Source: G965227875 sp965227875 (lineage in GTDB: Bacteria > Pseudomonadota > Alphaproteobacteria > Rhizobiales > JAJFHC01). Taken from it: a DNA stretch of 64,000 nucleotides. Below, one piece after another: positions 8,809-17,597 of this stretch. The stretch is taken from positions 4,836,001-4,900,000 of the forward strand of contig OZ245783.1 of assembly GCA_965227875.1 (NCBI GenBank), written 5' to 3'. The translations under genes were made by a program, and so were the position numbers. The notes below the pieces were generated by a model. That model did no database searches and was not told the DNA's origin. It saw only the letters and a program-made list of their open reading frames with translations. The stretch's first letter is position 1. Each line of letters begins with the position of its first letter.

Positions 8809-9495
8809 TCATTCCTTCAGATCGATGAACATGTCTGCGTTGCCGTCATTGCTGTAGACCTTGCCACGCAAGACGCCATCTGGCCCAAGCGCGAGATTGG
8901 CCTGGGCTTTTGCGGACCGGCTACCGTGATTCTGGAACTGGACCGTCGTTCCTGCAAGCTTCAACCTGCAATAATTGTTGTACTGTATCCAGCAGTTGTC
9001 TCTCGCCTCGCCCACCTTGAAGATGAAGCTGCCGGTACGGCCATCGTGGCTCCCGCCTTGCGTCAGGAGCCACCGCAGGACGTCTTTGGAACTCTCGTTT
9101 GTCGCCGTCACCACGACCCTGAGATTGGGACCGGAATCCAGTATCGCCTTGATCGCAGACTTGCGCAGGACCGGATGTGTCGAGAAAAGCGCATGCTCCT
9201 TTGCGATCCGCTGAAGTGCCGGATCGTCGGACTTCAGCATGCGTTTCACAGCCTCGTACTGGATCCGGATGTCCGGATTGGTCAGGACCTCCTGATACTT
9301 GGCGATCTCACCTGCGGCTGAAAGGACACTCTGCTTGAATTGATCGAAAGATTCGGTTTGTGCAAATGCGTGCGTCGACAGCACAAACCAGACGACCGCG
9401 GAAGCAAACGCCATGCGGGACACAAACAGTAGATTTCCACAAACGCGTTCATCCTGATTCGATTTGGCAACGGCTTTTACTGTTGTCTGTGTCAT
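8809..9495 (-). CDS. Exported or membrane-anchored protein of unknown function with helical repeat-like segment
   Basis: A protein of about 228 residues starting at ATG 9495. A ~27-residue polar extension precedes the hydrophobic signal/anchor segment (MAFASAVVWFVLSTHAFAQ), so it may be a signal peptide with a long n-region. Residues about 75-130 form a helix-rich stretch (IRIQYEAVKRMLKSDDPALQRI and HPVLRKSAIKAILDSG, quoted in part) that resembles HEAT-like repeats. The C-terminal half is beta-rich. I recognise no family. Its stop is 3 bp from the stop of the convergent protease-like gene. Confidence 0.55.
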   Translation of the reverse strand: MTQTTVKAVAKSNQDERVCGNLLFVSRMAFASAVVWFVLSTHAFAQTESFDQFKQSVLSAAGEIAKYQEVLTNPDIRIQYEAVKRMLKSDDPALQRIAKEHALFSTHPVLRKSAIKAILDSGPNLRVVVTATNESSKDVLRWLLTQGGSHDGRTGSFIFKVGEARDNCWIQYNNYCRLKLAGTTVQFQNHGSRSAKAQANLALGPDGVLRGKVYSNDGNADMFIDLKE

Positions 9496-9534
9496 GGCTC
9501 TATGTTCATATCCGCGGGTGGAGGAAATGGCTAC

Positions 9535-10740
9535 GTGTTCCTGAAACGCAAGACAATCGCAGACGCATTGCGAGCCTTCAAGGCCTGTATACGACATACC
9601 GGCCTCGTTTCGATTACCGGATGCGCAGCCCTATTCATCGCGACAAACGCGCCCTTGGCGAACGATGACAAGACTGTTTCCGCATTCACCAGTTTTCTTG
9701 CGAAACAGGACTACAACAACGCCAACTTTTATCTCCAGAGCGCCCTAATAGATCCGTCTCAGCTCGAAACCGGACAGATTTTCTACGATTTGTACAGACG
9801 TGTATACTGGAAGCGCCAGGCAAGCGGGCTCGCGGAAACAAATGTTCTCTTTGAATACCTGCAGAAACTCAGACCGTTCGACCTGAATGCCACCTTCTCA
9901 TGCAAGACCAAGTATCAGAGCGATAAAAAACGCTGCACCTTGCTGAACGATCTCTCGAACGGGATGCCCGTACCGGTCTTCGCGTTTTTCGCCCAACGGG
10001 GGCTGGATCTCAACCGGACCTTCGACTCGATTCTCCCCGCGAGCTTCGACATCATCGACCGGATCGGGACCAGTTACAGCCTCGCGGACATACAGACTCT
10101 CAGCCGCCTGGGAATGGTGTTCGGCGACGAGACCTACAGTTCCGCGATGCTGGCCGCACACCGTGAGATCGGCAGCCACTACGGCATCGACACCGCAGAC
10201 CAGATTGAAGGACGCTACCAGTCGGTGATGCCCCAGAACTACCTGTCCATTCCCAGGCTGAATTTCATGGATGTGCTCGTGATCGCACTGGCGAACCGGA
10301 CGCGGGACAGTGGACGCGGAGCCAAGGCCAAGGCAAGCCTGCGCGATACGTTGCTCTGCCAGTACATCACCTTTTCATCACGCAGCTTCCGCCCGTCTTT
10401 CGACTACCTCAGGTTCGTTCTCGAAAACCGCACGGCCTTCCGGGCCAGCCAGATCGGCGTGCGCATCCGCGACGGCAATACGACCGCCGAACCCTTTGCT
10501 GCTGCATGTGTCCAGCTGGTGGCAGGCATGGCGCGAAACCACACACGGCTCGATGATGTGGTGTCCTATTTCGGAGCCCAGGGTGACGTCGACACGGCAC
10601 GCTGGCTGCTTGCCTTGAGGCAGCCGGGACTGCCGCCGGTGGTTTCGAGCGGCCCCGACAGCACGAGCGGCGCCGGCGCGCAGGATTCCTCCGGACCGTC
10701 AGGCGGCACACTGACGCCCACCACAACCACGACCGATTGA
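9535..10740 (+). CDS. Exported protein of unknown function, Thr-rich C-terminus
   Basis: A 401-residue protein, mostly alpha-helical by eye. I chose the GTG at 9535 because GGAGGAA ends 8 bp upstream. An in-frame ATG at 9502 has no Shine-Dalgarno. The N-terminus carries a basic stretch then a hydrophobic signal segment (GLVSITGCAALFIATNAPLA). The C-terminal ~35 residues are low complexity (Ser/Gly/Pro then a Thr run). No family is recognised. It is divergent from the gene ending at 9495, with only 39 bp between the starts. It is followed after 26 bp by the peptidoglycan-binding protein gene on the same strand. Confidence 0.6.
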   Translation: MFLKRKTIADALRAFKACIRHTGLVSITGCAALFIATNAPLANDDKTVSAFTSFLAKQDYNNANFYLQSALIDPSQLETGQIFYDLYRRVYWKRQASGLAETNVLFEYLQKLRPFDLNATFSCKTKYQSDKKRCTLLNDLSNGMPVPVFAFFAQRGLDLNRTFDSILPASFDIIDRIGTSYSLADIQTLSRLGMVFGDETYSSAMLAAHREIGSHYGIDTADQIEGRYQSVMPQNYLSIPRLNFMDVLVIALANRTRDSGRGAKAKASLRDTLLCQYITFSSRSFRPSFDYLRFVLENRTAFRASQIGVRIRDGNTTAEPFAAACVQLVAGMARNHTRLDDVVSYFGAQGDVDTARWLLALRQPGLPPVVSSGPDSTSGAGAQDSSGPSGGTLTPTTTTTD

Positions 10741-10766
10741 CAATTCCACGTCAAGGGAGCCCAAGG

Positions 10767-12263
10767 ATGATGAACAGCAAGAGACACGCGTACCGGTTTG
10801 CGGGAACCGTATTCGGTTCCGTCGCGGCACTGGCCCTGTGTTACGCCTCGCCGGCCGAGGCCGGAAAAAAAGGCTTCCTCGCCGGAGCAGCTGTCGGCGC
10901 CGTCGGGACCATCATCATCCAGGAACTGACCAAGGGCGGATCGCGCCCGGCCAAGAAGCAGCGCAGGCGTTACAGGGGATCGGGCAACTCCGCGCCCGTC
11001 GCGAGAACCACGATCGCGACATTCCCCACCACACGAGACGAAGTCAGGGACTACCAGTCGAGCCTCAACGCGTTGGGCTTCGACGCTGGAACGCCCGACG
11101 GCATCGCAGGTCGCAGGACACGCGCCGCCGTCGCCGAGTTTCAGGCGACGATCGGTTCACCGGAGACCGGCAGGCTGAGCAGAAACGATGCCGCGGAACT
11201 GCAGCGGCGCAGCGGTCAGCCGCTCCTTTCTGCGGCGCCGGACGGTTCGTCTATCGAAAACGGAGGACCGATGCCAACGCTCAACACCGTCGGTGGCGCG
11301 CCTCAACCGAGTTTTCCGACGATACCGCTTGCCGGCGGCGCTGCGGCAACCGCCGCCTCGCACGGGGGCCAGAACCAGTTCGGCCAGTTCCCTCCAGCCG
11401 GCGCAACCGAGTCCTCTTCCGGATTCAGCGCAACCCTTGGAGATGCCGGTGTCGGCAGCAATGCCGCCAACAGCACGGGGAGTTCGTCCGCACCGTCCTT
11501 CCCGGTTGTCGGCCTGCCTCAGACAGGCAGTGCGCAACAGGCCGCACCGAGCTTTCCGGTGATTTCGACACCGGATACCGACGGTATAGGTGCAAACCCC
11601 GTATCGCCTGAACTGCCCGCCGTAACCGACGGGTCGGGCGGGAACCTTTCGACAGCCGCCCTCACGCAGGAAATCGAGTCCGGCGGCACGGTGGAAACCA
11701 GTTCCCTTGAGTTCGACATTCTCGGTGTTTCGATCGGACAGGCCAAGGACGCCGCGCTCGCTACCCTCGCGAAAGAAGGATACGAGAGTTGCGACACCAG
11801 CGGCGAGGTCATGATCTGCGAGAAAAGCAACGAGGCCCTGAGCGACAAGGTCCTCATAGGAACAGGCACGGCGCCTGCGGATCGCGTCTACCTCGTTGCC
11901 CGTGATCTCGAGTTCACGAAACCGATGGCCAGGAGTGTTTTGGCGGGACGGATGTCGGAAAGTTATGGCGCAATCCTGGGCCAACCCGACAATGTCATCG
12001 CCTCGGCCGATTGCCGCTCGACCGTCATGGGAATGACCGGCGAATCCACGTCCGCAGGACTCGCGTTTGCAGGTACCGACCCTGCATCCATGACGGACGT
12101 CGCCCGGCAATGCGCAAGTTATTCCGGCATCCGCTTCAGGAACGAAAGCAGCGACAAGGTCAAAGGCGCGACGATCACGCTCTTCAGTGGCGCGATGTGG
12201 CAGGAGACAGCCGGCGCAGGCGTCATGGCTCAGGAGAGCATCGTGGATGAACTGAAGTTCTGA
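10767..12263 (+). CDS. Exported protein with peptidoglycan-binding domain
   Basis: A 498-residue protein. A signal peptide covers about 1-33. It is followed by a Gly/Ala hydrophobic stretch (GFLAGAAVGAVGTIIIQ) like a glycine-zipper. A PG_binding_1-type domain lies at about 85-130 (DYQSSLNALGFDAGTPDGI then RTRAAVAEFQ). A long Ser/Gly/Pro-rich linker (about 140-310) leads to a C-terminal globular domain (about 315-495) with four cysteines and no family I recognise. AAGGGAG upstream of the tandem ATGATG supports the start; a slightly earlier ATG at 10737 overlaps the previous stop. It probably anchors at the cell wall and may tether the cassette's products. Confidence 0.7.
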   Translation: MMNSKRHAYRFAGTVFGSVAALALCYASPAEAGKKGFLAGAAVGAVGTIIIQELTKGGSRPAKKQRRRYRGSGNSAPVARTTIATFPTTRDEVRDYQSSLNALGFDAGTPDGIAGRRTRAAVAEFQATIGSPETGRLSRNDAAELQRRSGQPLLSAAPDGSSIENGGPMPTLNTVGGAPQPSFPTIPLAGGAAATAASHGGQNQFGQFPPAGATESSSGFSATLGDAGVGSNAANSTGSSSAPSFPVVGLPQTGSAQQAAPSFPVISTPDTDGIGANPVSPELPAVTDGSGGNLSTAALTQEIESGGTVETSSLEFDILGVSIGQAKDAALATLAKEGYESCDTSGEVMICEKSNEALSDKVLIGTGTAPADRVYLVARDLEFTKPMARSVLAGRMSESYGAILGQPDNVIASADCRSTVMGMTGESTSAGLAFAGTDPASMTDVARQCASYSGIRFRNESSDKVKGATITLFSGAMWQETAGAGVMAQESIVDELKF

Positions 12264-12280
12264 AACGCCGGTCCCTTGTC

Positions 12281-12595
12281 TTGATCACGCTCCGCGTCGG
12301 CAACACGCATCTCTACGCCGGCGCGGACGGAGTCCTGAAAGCAGGCAGCGCCGCCGACCTCGACGCTCGAACACCGCTGGACTGCATGGTCGAATTCTCG
12401 GACGGCGGCATGGCGCTGGCCGGACTGGTTCGGATTGATGGCGACACCTGGCGGCTGAGTGTCGGTCGCCATGTCACGGCAAGGGGTACGACGATCGAGG
12501 AAAAGGTCTGGCGGATCGACATCAAGCCGGCCGAGAAAGCCGAACGGCGTTTCCGCGTCGGGAAACGGGAACCAGCTTTACGACCATCCCGCTGA
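12281..12595 (+). CDS. Small hypothetical protein
   Basis: A 104-residue frame opening with TTG 17 bp after the peptidoglycan-binding protein gene. The composition looks coding-like: alternating hydrophobic beta strands (LRVGNTHLYAG, CMVEFSDGG, ALAGLVRIDGDTWRLSVG). No Shine-Dalgarno is visible before the TTG, and an internal ATG at 12386 could start a shorter product. No signal peptide and no family recognised. It may be the last gene of the exported-protein cassette or a free-standing cytosolic protein. It converges on gatB, 78 bp away. Confidence 0.4.
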   Translation: MITLRVGNTHLYAGADGVLKAGSAADLDARTPLDCMVEFSDGGMALAGLVRIDGDTWRLSVGRHVTARGTTIEEKVWRIDIKPAEKAERRFRVGKREPALRPSR

Positions 12596-12673
12596 GCCGT
12601 TCACGGGACAGCAGACGGATGGTTTCTGCAGAAGTCCCGGCAAAGTCGGGACGCGGCGGGACACACCCCTCCT

Positions 12674-14137
12674 CTACAGACCCAGTTTCGCCTTGAGGAT
12701 CTCGTTGACCGCCTGCGGGCTCGCCTTGCCGCCCGTCTTCTGCATCACCTGGCCTACGAACCAGCCGATGGCCTTGGGCTTCTCCCTGACCTGCTCGGCC
12801 TTGTCCGGGTTGGCCGCAATGACCTCGTCGACCACGGCTTCAATGGCGCCGGTGTCGGTCACCTGTTTCAGGCCCCGCGCCTCGACGATATCTGCGGGGT
12901 CTCCGCCCTCGGTCACCATGATGTCGAGCACGTCCTTGGCGATCTTGCCCGAGATGGTGTTGTCCGCGATCAGGTCGAGCATCTGGCCGAGTTGGTCGGC
13001 GGAGACACCGACACCCGTCACGTCCGTACCCCGTTCGTTGGCGCGGGCGGTAAGCTCGCCCATCACCCAGTTGGCCGCGGCCTTGGCGTCCCGGCCTGAG
13101 GCGACCGCCTCGAAATAATCCGCCATGGCCCGGTCGCCCGCCAGCACACCGGCGTCATACGCGTTGAGGCCGAAATCGGACATGAAGCGCGTCTTCTTGG
13201 CGTCCGGCAGTTCCGGCAGGGTCGCCTTGATCCCGTCGACCCACGCTTGCGTGAACTCCAGCGGCAGGAGGTCCGGATCGGGGAAATAGCGGTAGTCGTG
13301 CGCCTCTTCCTTGGAGCGCATGGACCGCGTCTCGCCGGACCGGGGATCGAACAGCCGCGTCTCCTGGTCGATCTCGCCGCCGTCCTCGAGGATGTCGATC
13401 TGGCGGCGTGCCTCGTATTCGATCGCCTGCCCCATGAAGCGCAGGGAGTTGACGTTCTTGATCTCGCAGCGCGTGCCGAAAGGCTCGCCCGGACGCCGCA
13501 CCGAGACGTTGACGTCGGCCCGCATGGAGCCTTCCTCCATATTGCCGTCGCACGTCCCCAGGTAGCGCAGGATCGCCCGTAGCTTCGCCACATAGGCGCG
13601 CGCCTGCGCGGCCGAGCGCATGTCGGGCTTGGACACGATCTCCATCAACGCCACGCCGGATCGGTTGAGATCGACCAGCGACATGTCCGCATGCTGGTCG
13701 TGGATGCTTTTGCCCGCGTCCTGCTCCAGGTGTAGCCGCTCGATGCCGACGTCGACGGACGACCCGTCCTCGAGGTCGACCGTCACGCAGCCCTCGCCCA
13801 CCACCGGCTGCTGGTACTGCGAGATCTGGTAGCCCTGCGGCAGGTCCGGGTAGAAGTAGTTCTTCCGGTCGAAGACCGAATGGAGGTTGATCTTCGCGTT
13901 GAGGCCGAGCCCCGTGCGCACCGCCTGTTCCACGCAGTGCTCGTTGATCACCGGCAGCATGCCCGGCATGGCCGCGTCGACGAGGCTCACCTGGCTGTTG
14001 GGCTCCGCGCCGAAAGCCGTGGGGGAACCGGAGAAGAGCTTCGCCTCGGACACGACCTGCGCATGAACCTCCAGCCCGATGACGATTTCCCAGTCGCCGG
14101 TGGCGCCGCGAATGAGTCCGTTCGGGGAATCCGCCAT
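12674..14137 (-). CDS. gatB: Aspartyl/glutamyl-tRNA(Asn/Gln) amidotransferase subunit B
   Basis: A 487-residue tRNA-binding and kinase subunit of GatCAB, which converts Glu-tRNA(Gln) (and Asp-tRNA(Asn)) to the amidated form. The N-terminal cradle/kinase domain shows GDWEIVIGLEVHAQV, NRSGVALMEIVSKPD and the GNMEEGSMRADVNVSVR block with its phosphotransfer and Zn/Mg residues. The C-terminal YqeY-like helical tail ends in NPDKAEQVREKPKAIGWFVG-type sequence. Start at 14137 is supported by GGAGGG 7 bp upstream and a 2-bp gap from the gatA stop. The frame could extend six codons into gatA, but that lacks support. Operon order is gatC-gatA-gatB. Confidence 0.98.
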   Translation of the reverse strand: MADSPNGLIRGATGDWEIVIGLEVHAQVVSEAKLFSGSPTAFGAEPNSQVSLVDAAMPGMLPVINEHCVEQAVRTGLGLNAKINLHSVFDRKNYFYPDLPQGYQISQYQQPVVGEGCVTVDLEDGSSVDVGIERLHLEQDAGKSIHDQHADMSLVDLNRSGVALMEIVSKPDMRSAAQARAYVAKLRAILRYLGTCDGNMEEGSMRADVNVSVRRPGEPFGTRCEIKNVNSLRFMGQAIEYEARRQIDILEDGGEIDQETRLFDPRSGETRSMRSKEEAHDYRYFPDPDLLPLEFTQAWVDGIKATLPELPDAKKTRFMSDFGLNAYDAGVLAGDRAMADYFEAVASGRDAKAAANWVMGELTARANERGTDVTGVGVSADQLGQMLDLIADNTISGKIAKDVLDIMVTEGGDPADIVEARGLKQVTDTGAIEAVVDEVIAANPDKAEQVREKPKAIGWFVGQVMQKTGGKASPQAVNEILKAKLGL

Positions 14138-14139
14138 GA

Positions 14140-15624
14140 TCAGGCCCTCCACCATGCGTCCGGCACCGGAAGGCGTCCGGCCGCCTCCTCGAGCACGCCG
14201 CCCGCGCGCAGCACGGTTTCCTCGTCGAACGCCTTGCCGATGATCTGCAGGCCGAGCGGAAGCCCCTCCGCGCTCAGCCCCGCCGGCACCGAAATGCCCG
14301 GAAGCCCCGCCATGTTGACCGTCACCGTGAAGATGTCGTTGAGATACATGGCCAGCGGATCGCCGCTGCGTTCGGCGATGCCGAAAGCCGGGCTCGGCGT
14401 CGACGGCGTCAGCAGCACATCCACATCCCGGAAGACGTTGTTGAAGTCCTGCGCGATCAGCGTGCGCACCTTCTGCGCCTTGAGGTAGTAGGCGTCGTAA
14501 TAGCCGGCCGACAGCACATAGGTGCCGATCAGCACGCGCCGCTTGACCTCCGCCCCGAACCCGGAAGACCGCGTCTTCTCGTACATGTCGATGATGTCGT
14601 CGCCCGGCACCCGCAGGCCATAGCGCACGCCGTCATAGCGCGCGAGGTTGGACGAGGCCTCGGCCGGAGCCACGATGTAATAGGCCGGCAGCGCGTACTT
14701 GGTGTAGGGCAGGCTCACGTCGACGATTTCCGCGCCGGCCTGCTTCAGCCAGTCGATGCCCTGCTGCCACAGGCGATCGAGGTCTTCGGGCATGTCGTCG
14801 ACGCGGTATTCCCTGGGAATGCCGACGCGCAGCCCCCGGATGTCGCCAGTCAGCGCCGCCTCGTAGTCGGGCACCGGCGTATCGACGCTGGTCGTATCCT
14901 TCGGATCGTGCCCGGCCATGGACTTCATGACGATCGCCGCGTCCCGGACCGTCTGGGTGATCGGGCCGGCCTGATCGAGCGACGAGGCGAACGCGACGAT
15001 CCCCCAGCGTGAGCAGCGCCCGTAGGTCGGCTTGAGCCCCACAGTGCCGGTGAAGGCCGCGGGCTGGCGGATCGAGCCCCCTGTGTCCGTCGCCGTCGCC
15101 GCCAGTGCGATGCGGGCCGAAACCGCGGACGCGGACCCGCCGGACGACCCCCCGGGGACGAGCGCCGTGTTCGACTCGTCGCGCCGCCACGGGTTCGAGA
15201 CCGGCCCGTAGTAGCTCGTCTCGTTGGACGACCCCATGGCGAACTCGTCGTTGTTCAGCTTGCCGAGCATCACCCCGCCGTCGCGCCACATGTTGGCCGT
15301 GACGGTCGATTCGTAGGTGGGGGTGAACCCGTCGAGGATGTGGCTGCACGCGGTGGTGCGCACGCCCTTGGTGCAGAACAGGTCCTTGACGCCGACCGGG
15401 ATGCCTTCGAGATTTCCCGCCTCGCCTTTCGCGCGGCGTGCGTCGCTCGCCTTCGCCATGTCGAGTGCGATGTCCGGTGTCTTGAGGATGTAGGCGTTGA
15501 GCAGGTCGGACGCCTCGACAGCCTCGTTGAAGGCAGTCGTCAGTTCCACCGACGTGAAGTCGCCCGCAGCCAGCCCGTCGCGGGCCTCGGCCAGGGTCAG
15601 GGCCGTGAGATCGCTCGCCGTCAT
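14140..15624 (-). CDS. gatA: Aspartyl/glutamyl-tRNA(Asn/Gln) amidotransferase subunit A
   Basis: The 494-residue glutaminase subunit of GatCAB, amidase-signature family. The Lys-cisSer-Ser triad is visible: Lys80 in IPVGVKDLFC, Ser160 in PGGSSGGSA and Ser184 in TDTGGSIRQPA. Ammonia released from glutamine is channelled to GatB. Length and motif order match the family. The start ATG at 15624 lies 4 bp past the gatC stop. The longer frame upstream runs antiparallel to nothing conserved and overlaps gatC, so it was rejected. Translation is probably coupled with gatC and gatB. Confidence 0.98.
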   Translation of the reverse strand: MTASDLTALTLAEARDGLAAGDFTSVELTTAFNEAVEASDLLNAYILKTPDIALDMAKASDARRAKGEAGNLEGIPVGVKDLFCTKGVRTTACSHILDGFTPTYESTVTANMWRDGGVMLGKLNNDEFAMGSSNETSYYGPVSNPWRRDESNTALVPGGSSGGSASAVSARIALAATATDTGGSIRQPAAFTGTVGLKPTYGRCSRWGIVAFASSLDQAGPITQTVRDAAIVMKSMAGHDPKDTTSVDTPVPDYEAALTGDIRGLRVGIPREYRVDDMPEDLDRLWQQGIDWLKQAGAEIVDVSLPYTKYALPAYYIVAPAEASSNLARYDGVRYGLRVPGDDIIDMYEKTRSSGFGAEVKRRVLIGTYVLSAGYYDAYYLKAQKVRTLIAQDFNNVFRDVDVLLTPSTPSPAFGIAERSGDPLAMYLNDIFTVTVNMAGLPGISVPAGLSAEGLPLGLQIIGKAFDEETVLRAGGVLEEAAGRLPVPDAWWRA

Positions 15625-15628
15625 CGCC

Positions 15629-15916
15629 CTACTCCACGACCTTCGGGACGGCGAAGAAATGATCCTCGCGCACCGGGGCATTGGCGACGACATCGTCGGG
15701 GTATCCGCCGTCGGTCACCCGGTCCTCGCGCTTCTTCATGTCCATGTGCACGACGCTCGTCATCGGCTCGACACCGTCGGTATCGACCTCATCGAGCTGC
15801 TCGACCCAGGCGAGTATGGCGTTGAGTTCGCCTTCGAGCGCCGCCGCTTCCTCGTCCGTCACGGCGATGCGCGCAAGACGCGCGATATGCCGGACCGTGT
15901 TCTGATCCACCGACAT
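15629..15916 (-). CDS. gatC: Aspartyl/glutamyl-tRNA(Asn/Gln) amidotransferase subunit C
   Basis: The 95-residue structural subunit that wraps GatA and GatB. The family pattern is clear: the N-terminal VRHIARLARIAVTDEEAAAL helix, the ILAWVEQLDEVDTDGVEP segment, and the C-terminal RVTDGGYPDDVVANAP followed by FFAVPKVVE. AGGAAGAAC lies just upstream of ATG 15916. The open frame extends 62 codons further upstream into the tail of the aldehyde dehydrogenase gene, but that part has no GatC similarity. It follows the aldehyde dehydrogenase by 43 bp on the same strand. Confidence 0.97.
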   Translation of the reverse strand: MSVDQNTVRHIARLARIAVTDEEAAALEGELNAILAWVEQLDEVDTDGVEPMTSVVHMDMKKREDRVTDGGYPDDVVANAPVREDHFFAVPKVVE

Positions 15917-15959
15917 CTGTTCTTCCTGTCTGCTGGGCGCCTGCCCGGCGGATGGCCCC

Positions 15960-17414
15960 TCAGGCCGACTCCGCCTCCTGGTCCCAACCGCTGACCGATT
16001 TGACTTCGAGGAAGTCCTCGAGCCCCCACTTGCCGCCTTCGCGGCCATTTCCGGACATCTTGTACCCGCCGAACGGGCTGCCGGATGCGCGTGCTGCGCC
16101 ATTGATGTGCACCATCCCGGCCCGCAGCTGGCGCGCCACCTTCTGCGCCCGCTTCTGGTCGCCGCTCTGCACGTAGGCGGCCAGACCGTAATCGGTGTCG
16201 TTGGCGATGCGCACCGCGTCCTCTTCCGTGTCGAAGGGGATCATCGACAGGACCGGCCCGAAAATCTCCTCCCGGGCGATGGTCATGTCGTTGTCCACGT
16301 CGGCAAACACGGTCGGCCGCACGTAATAGCCACGATTGAAGCCCTCGGGGCGTCCGGGGCCGCCGGCGACGAGCCGCGCACCTTCGGCGATGCCCTTCTC
16401 GATCAGCCCCTGCACCTTGTCATACTGCGTCTGCGACACGAGCGGACCGATATGGCGGCCTTCCTCGGCCGGGTTTCCGACCTCGGTATTGTTCGCGGTG
16501 TCGGCCGCGATCGAAACCGCATCGTCATAGACCGAGCGCTCCACCAGCATCCGCGTCGGCGCGTTGCAGGACTGCCCGGTATTGTTGAAGCAATGCAGCG
16601 CCCCGCGCTTGACCGCCTTGGGCAGGTCGGAATCCGCAAAGACGATGTTGGGCGACTTGCCGCCCAGTTCGAGGGTCACGCGCTTGACCGTATCCGCCGC
16701 AGCCTTGGTGACGGCGGTGCCCGCCCGCGTCGACCCCGTGAACGACATCATGTCGATGCCGTGATGACGCGACATCGCTTCGCCGACGGTCGGCCCGTCG
16801 CCGTTGATCAGGTTGAAGACACCGGCCGGGAAACCGGCCTCATGCATCATTTCCGCAAACACCATCGAGGAAAGCGGAGCGATTTCGGAAGGTTTCAGCA
16901 CCACAGTGCACCCGGCGGCGACCGCCGGGATGACCTTCAGCGTCACCTGGTTCATCGGCCAGTTCCACGGCGTGATCAGGCCGCAGACGCCAATCGGTTC
17001 GTGGACGATGTACTCGTTGGGCGCCTTCTCGTGCAGAACGTGTTCGAACGTGTAGGTCTTGAGCGTCCGGATGAACGACTTGATGTGACCGAGGCCTGCT
17101 GCCGCCTGCGCCTGGGTCGCCAGCACCATCGGGGCGCCCATCTCGCTGGAGATCGCAAGGGCCATGTCGTTGGATCGGGCCTGATAGACTTCCGCCAGCT
17201 TTTCAAGCAGCGCCACGCGCTCTTCACGGCTCGTCAGGCTCCAGGTCTCGAAGGCCCGGCGTGCAGCGGCGACCGCCTTGTCGACGTCCGCCTGGGAACC
17301 CAGCGAAATCGTGGCGAACGCGGTCTCGTCGGCAGGATTGATCACCTCGAGATCGTTGGCCTCGGCGGGTGCCACCCATTGTCCGTCAATGTAAAAGTCG
17401 GTCTTGCGCAACAT
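15960..17414 (-). CDS. NAD(P)-dependent aldehyde dehydrogenase
   Basis: A 484-residue aldehyde dehydrogenase superfamily enzyme. Key residues are present: Asn151 in TPWNWP, Lys174 in LKPSE, Glu249 in LELGGKSP and the catalytic Cys283 in NNTGQSCNAPTR. C-terminal EEIFGPVLS is also conserved. The substrate cannot be named; the sequence is nearest by eye to betaine/gamma-aminobutyraldehyde-like bacterial ALDHs. The start is placed where family homology begins (MLRKTDFYIDGQWV). A much longer frame upstream is antisense to the sigma-factor gene and was not used. It shares a 183-bp divergent promoter region with the ECF sigma factor. Confidence 0.93.
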   Translation of the reverse strand: MLRKTDFYIDGQWVAPAEANDLEVINPADETAFATISLGSQADVDKAVAAARRAFETWSLTSREERVALLEKLAEVYQARSNDMALAISSEMGAPMVLATQAQAAAGLGHIKSFIRTLKTYTFEHVLHEKAPNEYIVHEPIGVCGLITPWNWPMNQVTLKVIPAVAAGCTVVLKPSEIAPLSSMVFAEMMHEAGFPAGVFNLINGDGPTVGEAMSRHHGIDMMSFTGSTRAGTAVTKAAADTVKRVTLELGGKSPNIVFADSDLPKAVKRGALHCFNNTGQSCNAPTRMLVERSVYDDAVSIAADTANNTEVGNPAEEGRHIGPLVSQTQYDKVQGLIEKGIAEGARLVAGGPGRPEGFNRGYYVRPTVFADVDNDMTIAREEIFGPVLSMIPFDTEEDAVRIANDTDYGLAAYVQSGDQKRAQKVARQLRAGMVHINGAARASGSPFGGYKMSGNGREGGKWGLEDFLEVKSVSGWDQEAESA

Positions 17415-17597
17415 GGCTCTGTCTCCGGAAAGAGGGGAAACTGGATTTCTGCCCGTTCTGTGCCACGACGCGCCCGCAGTATCAAGCGGCACGAAGACGG
17501 CGCGTGCCACCGCCGACGGCCGACTGTGATTGGAAATCCGCAGCTCCGCTGTTATGAGTTTGTGACGTTCGGAAAACCAGGCGAGACAGTGCGGCAC

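Noticed and set aside
16107..17597. Long open frame on the + strand leading into the sigma-factor gene
   Set aside because: It is antisense to the aldehyde dehydrogenase gene with no recognisable protein content. High-GC coding DNA commonly has open antisense frames. The sigma homology begins only after 17598.
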